Part shown: positions 59,542 through 64,000 of the stretch, one piece after another | Layout: each line of letters begins with the position of its first letter | Numbering within the stretch: position 1 is the stretch's first letter | NCBI RefSeq assembly: GCF_004342025.1 | Contig: NZ_SLWN01000008.1 | Location: forward strand, 295,569-359,568 | From: Kribbella steppae | GTDB taxonomy: Bacteria; Actinomycetota; Actinomycetes; Propionibacteriales; Kribbellaceae | Direction: 5' to 3' | Length of the DNA stretch: 64,000 bases | Notes under the pieces: model-generated | What the model saw: only the letters and a program-made list of their open reading frames with translations | Database searches by the model: none | What the model was told of the DNA's origin: nothing | Translations under genes and position numbers: made by a program

Positions 59542-60971
59542 CGAACATCCTCCTCATCGTTTCGGACGACCACGGCTACGCGGATCGCAGTGCGCTCGGA
59601 CTGCATGCCGAGGTACAGACGCCGGCGTTGGACCGGCTGGCCGCTGGTGGGGTCAGTTGCACGAGTGCGTACGTGACCGCGCCGATCTGCAGTCCGTCAC
59701 GGGCGGCGATCATCTCCGGGCGCTACCAGCAGCGCTGGGGTGGTCAGTGGTTCGACTCGGCGAGCTTCGCGCCGGACGACGTACCGAGTCTCGCGGAGTT
59801 GCTTGGCGACCGCGGGTACCGGACGGGGTACTTCGGCAAGGTTCACTACGGCGATGAGTCGGTCGGTGACCGCGCCTGCCCGCCACACCACGGGTTCGAG
59901 ACGACGCTGTACGGCTTGGCCGGCCAGTCACTCGGCAGGCTGAACTACCTGCATCACTCAGAGCAGGCGAAGAGCGAGTACGGCGCAGATGCCGCGCGCT
60001 ACATGGCAGTGCAGCCACTGCTGTCCGGCGACGAGCCAGTCGAGCACGAGGGCTTCCTGACCAGTGAGTTGGGCCGACGGGCCGCGGACTTCATCCAGGC
60101 GGAGGACGAGCGGCCGTACTTCTGCATGGTCGCCTTCAACGCGGTCCACAACTTCTGTTGGCAGCTCCCACCGGACGAGTTGGCCCGCCGCGGCCTGCCG
60201 ACGTACGACGACTGGAAGCCGGACAGCGGAGCGTCGTACGGCGAGTGGTACGACGACGTGATCGTGCCGAACCTGCCGCACGGGCGCGAGTACTACCTGG
60301 CTCAACTGGAGTTGATGGACGCGGAGATCGGCAAGCTGCTCGACCTGCTCGACGCGACCGGGCAAGCCGACGACACGGTGGTCGTCTACACCACCGACAA
60401 CGGCGGCTCGACCTGCAACTTCGGCGACAACGCGCCACTCCGCGGGACGAAGTACACAGTCTGGGAGGGAGGCATCCGGGTCCCGATGCTGTGGCGCTGG
60501 CCCGCCCGTCTGCCGTCGGCGCACCAGACGGATGCTCTGGTGAGCACTCTCGATCTCGTGCCGACTCTGCTGGCTGCTGCTGGTGATGAGGTGGAGTCGG
60601 ACGGCGTGAACCTGCTGCCGGTGATGAATGGCGACACAGACTCAGCCCACACCGCTCTGCACTGGGACTGCGGCTTCCAATGGGCTGTGCGCTCGGGCGA
60701 CTGGAAGCTGAGCTGGGTCGACGGCACCGATCAGCAGGTCCAGCACCTCAGTCGCTACGAACATGCTCCGATGGGCGATGGCTGGCATCTGGCCAACCTG
60801 ACCGAGGACGTGGGCGAACAGCACAACCGCATCGACGACGAGGCGGCTGTCGCGCTGCGCCTCCGCGACCTGCACGCCGCCTGGCGCGCTGAGGTGGGTC
60901 TGGTCGACTCAGGCGCGGCGGCCATGCTCGGTGATCCGGTTGGGCATGAAGGACACGGCGACCACCAGTAG
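59538..60971 (+). CDS. Sulfatase (type I, Cys-type)
   Basis: 477 aa from ATG 59538. The formylglycine-forming motif C-x-P-S-R is in APICSPSRAAIISGRYQQRW. LLIVSDDHGYADRSALG and YTTDNGGSTCNFGDNAPLRG are sulfatase metal and active-site motifs. It hydrolyses sulfate esters, possibly glycosaminoglycan or choline-type. No signal peptide, and no FGE-maturase gene nearby, so it needs a maturase elsewhere. Its last 63 bases overlap the convergent MFS gene. Confidence 0.9.
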   Translation: MTNILLIVSDDHGYADRSALGLHAEVQTPALDRLAAGGVSCTSAYVTAPICSPSRAAIISGRYQQRWGGQWFDSASFAPDDVPSLAELLGDRGYRTGYFGKVHYGDESVGDRACPPHHGFETTLYGLAGQSLGRLNYLHHSEQAKSEYGADAARYMAVQPLLSGDEPVEHEGFLTSELGRRAADFIQAEDERPYFCMVAFNAVHNFCWQLPPDELARRGLPTYDDWKPDSGASYGEWYDDVIVPNLPHGREYYLAQLELMDAEIGKLLDLLDATGQADDTVVVYTTDNGGSTCNFGDNAPLRGTKYTVWEGGIRVPMLWRWPARLPSAHQTDALVSTLDLVPTLLAAAGDEVESDGVNLLPVMNGDTDSAHTALHWDCGFQWAVRSGDWKLSWVDGTDQQVQHLSRYEHAPMGDGWHLANLTEDVGEQHNRIDDEAAVALRLRDLHAAWRAEVGLVDSGAAAMLGDPVGHEGHGDHQ

Positions 60972-62363
60972 GACGGCCGCTGCTGCGGCTCCGTAGTACA
61001 CGTCGTGGATGGCAGGAGCGAGCACGTCGCTCGGTAGCTGCTCCAAGTCCGCGTGACTGTCACCGAGCCGTGCGGCGACCACACCGTTCGCCACCGCGCC
61101 GAAGACGGCCACACCGACCGCACTGCCGACCGAGCGGGAGAACATGTTGGCACCGGTCACCACACCACGCGTCTGCCAGGCGACCGACGACTGTGCGGCC
61201 ACTACCGACGGCGATGCCGAGAAGCCGAGTCCGAGGCCGATCACGAAACAGGCCGCAGCCAGATGCAGTATGGCGCTACCGGAGTCGACCGTGAGCAGCA
61301 ACGCGGCTCCGATTACGACGATCACCGAGCCGAACAGCATCGTCGTACGGAATCCGACTCGCAGGTAGATCCGACCGGCCAGTGAGGCCGCGATCGGCCA
61401 GCCCAGGGTCATCGCCGCCAACGCGAAGCCGGCGACGAGAGCCGACGTACCCAGCACTCCCTGGGCGAACAGCGGCACGTACGTCGACAGGCCGATCATC
61501 AGTACGCCGATCAGCAGTGCAGACGAGTTGGCGGAGTTCAGGACGCGCTGGCCGAGGACCCAGAGCGGCAGGATCGGTTCTGCCGCGCGACGCTCGACCA
61601 GGATGAACGCGGTCAGCAGTACGGCGGCCGCGACCAGGATCGTGATGCTCGCGGGTGCGTCCCAGGCCCACATCACGCCGCCCTCGAGCAGGCCCAGCAG
61701 CAGCAGCGAGCCGCCGACCGCGAGCAGGATCGCGCCGGCGTAGTCGATCTGGTGACGGGCCGGCGTGGTCATGTTCTCCTGGAAGCGGCGGGTCAGCACC
61801 CAGGCGGCCGCGAGCCCGAGCGGGATGTTCACGAAGAAGATCCAGCGCCAGGAGATGTAGTCGGAGAACACTCCGCCCAGGGTGGGGCCGACGAACGACG
61901 CGATCCCCCACACGCTCGCGATGTAGCCCTGCACCTTGGCCCGCTCGGCCATCGTGTAGATGTCGCCGACGATCGTCATCCCGATCGGCTGGATCGCGCC
62001 GGCGCCCAGCCCCTGGATCAGCCGGAACGCGATCAGCGCCGGCATGCTCCAGGCGAACCCGCACAGCACCGAGCCGAGCACGAACAGGCCGACACCGAGC
62101 AGCATGATCGGCTTGCGGCCGCGCAGGTCGGCGAGCTTGCCGTAGATCGGCACCGAGACGGCCTGGGCGAGCAGGTAGATCGAGAACAGCCAGGGGAACT
62201 GGGTGAAGCCGCCGAGATCGTCGACAACGGAGGGTACGGCGGTGGCGAGGATGGTCGCGTCGATGGCGACCAACCCGATGCTCAGCATCACCGCGAGCAG
62301 GATCGGCCCGCGCTCCGACCGAAGCCCCACCCCCGCTGCTCGGTCGATCCCCTCAGTAGTCAT
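60909..62363 (-). CDS. MFS drug transporter, DHA2 (EmrB/QacA) family
   Basis: 484 aa from ATG 62363 (MTTEGIDRAAGVGLRSERGP); the in-frame ATG 62375 is also possible. About 14 TM. Signature FSIYLLAQAVSVPIYGKLAD LRGRKPIM (motif A) and QGLGAGAIQPIGMTIVGDIY (motif C-like). Proton-coupled efflux; drug unknown. No adjacent regulator, though the MarR genes are 3 kb away. Confidence 0.88.
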   Translation of the reverse strand: MTTEGIDRAAGVGLRSERGPILLAVMLSIGLVAIDATILATAVPSVVDDLGGFTQFPWLFSIYLLAQAVSVPIYGKLADLRGRKPIMLLGVGLFVLGSVLCGFAWSMPALIAFRLIQGLGAGAIQPIGMTIVGDIYTMAERAKVQGYIASVWGIASFVGPTLGGVFSDYISWRWIFFVNIPLGLAAAWVLTRRFQENMTTPARHQIDYAGAILLAVGGSLLLLGLLEGGVMWAWDAPASITILVAAAVLLTAFILVERRAAEPILPLWVLGQRVLNSANSSALLIGVLMIGLSTYVPLFAQGVLGTSALVAGFALAAMTLGWPIAASLAGRIYLRVGFRTTMLFGSVIVVIGAALLLTVDSGSAILHLAAACFVIGLGLGFSASPSVVAAQSSVAWQTRGVVTGANMFSRSVGSAVGVAVFGAVANGVVAARLGDSHADLEQLPSDVLAPAIHDVYYGAAAAAVLLVVAVSFMPNRITEHGRRA

Positions 62364-62475
62364 CGCATCAAGCAACTTACGTCATGAGCAAACGATTCCC
62401 GAGCCCCTGACCGCCAAGTGGACCGCCGCCGGGTCGAGGGCGGGATTGCCATGCCCGAGACAGCTTCTGGGGTGC

Positions 62476-62519
62476 TGGGACAGGAAATGACCTGTGCCCG
62501 CCCACCGCTTCCTGTCCCA
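62476..62519. promoter_or_regulatory. 11-bp inverted repeat before the NACHT gene
   Basis: TGGGACAGGAA (62476-62486) and TTCCTGTCCCA (62509-62519), a perfect pair with a 22-base spacer, lie 40 bases upstream of the NACHT start. Candidate operator. Confidence 0.5.
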
Positions 62520-62558
62520 TGTCCCGATAGCCGGCGCGGCGCGCGGAGGGTGGGCACG

Positions 62559-64000
62559 GTGGGCCTGGTGACCGTTACGCTCCGTTTGGTGAGGATGCGG
62601 GACGGTGTGGTGCGGGCTGTCGTGCTCGTGGTGACCGTGTCGCTGACCCTGGTGCTGCTGCCGATCGCGATCAACGTCGGCACCGGCGGCACCGCCCCCG
62701 GCTTCCTCGCCCCGTACGCCGACTGGACCTGGCCACTCATCGGCGCGCTCTGGGTGATCGCGATCGTCACCGCGCTGATCGAGTTCCGCAGCCGCCGCCT
62801 GCCGACTGTCTCCGGCCGCTCCGCCGACCAGCCCCGCAACCGCCCGAACGCCCTGGCCCGCGTCGACCGCTACCTCTCCCAACGAGTAGCAGGCTCACTC
62901 GCCTCCCGCACCCGCATCGCACTAGCCGTCGACGAACGCCCCGAAGCAGTCGTCCGCCCGTACGACCTGCTGGTCCAGCCACTCGACAGCACACCCCAGC
63001 AGGTCCCCGACGACCAAGACATCGCCACAGTCTTCGACCAGCTCCAGGACTCCATGCTGATCCTGGGCGCACCAGGAGCCGGCAAGACGACACTGCTCCT
63101 CGACCTGGCCGGCACTCTCTCCGAGCAGGCCCACGCGGACGAGAACAAGCCGATCCCGGTGCTGATCGACCTGGCCGGCTGGTCGGCCCACCCGTCCCGC
63201 AGCAACGACGACGACCCACTCGACAGCCCGTACCTCGCCGGCTTCGTCCGCTGGCTCTTCATCGAGCTCAACACCAGGTACGGCATCCCGCCCGCAGTGG
63301 GCCGCACCTGGTTGCGCCGCGGCCGACTGGCGCTCCTGCTCGACGGCCTCGACGAGATCGCCAAGCCACACCGCGACAAGCTTGCACCCGTGCTGGAAGA
63401 GCTCCGCCGCCGCTACCTCGTCGGCAAGATCGCAGTGACCTGCCGGACCCAGGACTACAAGCTCCTGCCCAACCAGCTCAGCCTGTACGGCGCTGTGCAC
63501 ATCAGACCACTCACCAGGCAACAGGTCCTCGACTACTTCGAAGCCGTAGGATCCGAACTGGACGGCGCCCGTGCCGCCATCGAGCAGGACGACGAGGTCT
63601 GGGACCTGGTCAACTCGCCACTCATGCTCAACGTGATGATCCTCGCCTACCAGGGCCGCGCCCCGGAGGAGGTCGTCGCAGGCGGTGTCGCCGACCTGCG
63701 CCGCGAACTGTTCGACACCTACATCTCCGAAGTCCTGTCCCGCGACCGCTTGTCCAGCCGTCAGTACGACTCCCGCACTGCCGTCCGTTCCCTGTGGTGC
63801 CTGGCCTGGTGGACCCGTCAGCGCGCCGGCGACCGCACCGCCGTACCAAGGTGGCTCATCCCCAACGGCTGGCACGGACTCTCGGTGCCAGAGGTGCACT
63901 ACCTCGCACACGCGGTCTGCCTCCCCGCACTGTTCGCCGGGCTCGCTGCTGGGGCGACACTCGCTGCAGTCGCGCAGTACGGCGTACTGGCCGGGCTGGC
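62559..64000 (+). CDS. Membrane NACHT-domain NTPase (3' truncated by window)
   Basis: At least 480 aa, open to the window edge. GTG 62559 has SD GGAGGG at 8 bases. Two N-terminal TMs (VVLVVTVSLTLVLLPIAINV; WPLIGALWVIAIVTALIEF), then NACHT: Walker A LILGAPGAGKTTLLLDLAGT, Walker B LALLLDGLDEIA, then ITCRTQDY-type sensor (VGKIAVTCRTQDYKLLPNQL) and WHLVNSPLMLNV-like motif. Near the edge it becomes hydrophobic again. NACHT NTPases include bacterial antiphage proteins, but this TM type is also common in actinomycetes with no known role. Confidence 0.85.
   Translation, partial: MGLVTVTLRLVRMRDGVVRAVVLVVTVSLTLVLLPIAINVGTGGTAPGFLAPYADWTWPLIGALWVIAIVTALIEFRSRRLPTVSGRSADQPRNRPNALARVDRYLSQRVAGSLASRTRIALAVDERPEAVVRPYDLLVQPLDSTPQQVPDDQDIATVFDQLQDSMLILGAPGAGKTTLLLDLAGTLSEQAHADENKPIPVLIDLAGWSAHPSRSNDDDPLDSPYLAGFVRWLFIELNTRYGIPPAVGRTWLRRGRLALLLDGLDEIAKPHRDKLAPVLEELRRRYLVGKIAVTCRTQDYKLLPNQLSLYGAVHIRPLTRQQVLDYFEAVGSELDGARAAIEQDDEVWDLVNSPLMLNVMILAYQGRAPEEVVAGGVADLRRELFDTYISEVLSRDRLSSRQYDSRTAVRSLWCLAWWTRQRAGDRTAVPRWLIPNGWHGLSVPEVHYLAHAVCLPALFAGLAAGATLAAVAQYGVLAGL

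Overview
This is a high-G+C actinobacterial chromosome segment. The order crgA, DUF881, pabA-like, then on the minus strand fhaA-fhaB-pstP-rodA-pbpA-pknB, followed by tRNA-Leu(CAG), is the conserved block found close to oriC in actinomycetes (compare crgA to fhaA plus leuT in Mycobacterium tuberculosis). pknA is absent. Codon usage and gene content fit a Kribbella- or Nocardioides-type soil actinomycete; the genus is inference, the phylum is not.

Left part (1-8.8 kb): a toxin-antitoxin pair whose toxin is broken by a one-base frameshift, a secreted protein, a MocR regulator divergent from a PNPOx-fold protein, a three-gene EXLDI-drrA-drrB operon, a PQ-loop transporter divergent from an Lrp regulator, a DnaA-box cluster and a decayed substrate-binding-protein gene. 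Core part (8.8-18.5 kb): the cell-division and peptidoglycan Ser/Thr-kinase locus, closed by tRNA-Leu and a strong terminator.

Middle (18.6-39.7 kb): nitrilase-family hydrolase, a DUF4091 remnant, an ABC-2 exporter, an ArsR-SRPBCC-RibD trio, a secreted endonuclease I with a long structured leader, a DauR-like regulator-aminotransferase-ornithine cyclodeaminase operon with a paired operator, a 1221-aa subtilase, an AAA-type ATPase, an iron-box-controlled siderophore-interacting protein, a methyltransferase, an APH(6)-like kinase and a truncated globin. A lone TnpB element (39.76-41.09 kb) with an intact nuclease and a right-end hairpin sits just upstream of a proV-proW-proX glycine-betaine importer.

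Right part (45-64 kb): an AfsR/SARP regulator, an imine-reductase-like enzyme, a coupled cassette of a 32-aa membrane peptide, an ECF sigma factor and a Cys-rich membrane protein, a ParA-like ATPase, a ROK regulator, an MpaB-type oxygenase, a Tat-exported PHP-type hydrolase, an XRE/TPR regulator, two divergent MarR-type regulators, a Nudix-GNAT fusion, a sulfatase with a membrane partner, an MFS exporter and the start of a membrane NACHT NTPase.

The most unusual region is 56.3-57.05 kb. Five AGGTCC-type direct repeats at an exact 11-bp period precede a 61-aa gene, and that gene is followed by four consecutive hairpins that all present the loop CTCCTCA (resembling the 16S anti-Shine-Dalgarno), then further strong stem-loops. 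This looks like an undescribed regulatory RNA coupled to an XRE regulator. A second phased copy of the AGGTCC repeat lies near 57.9 kb.
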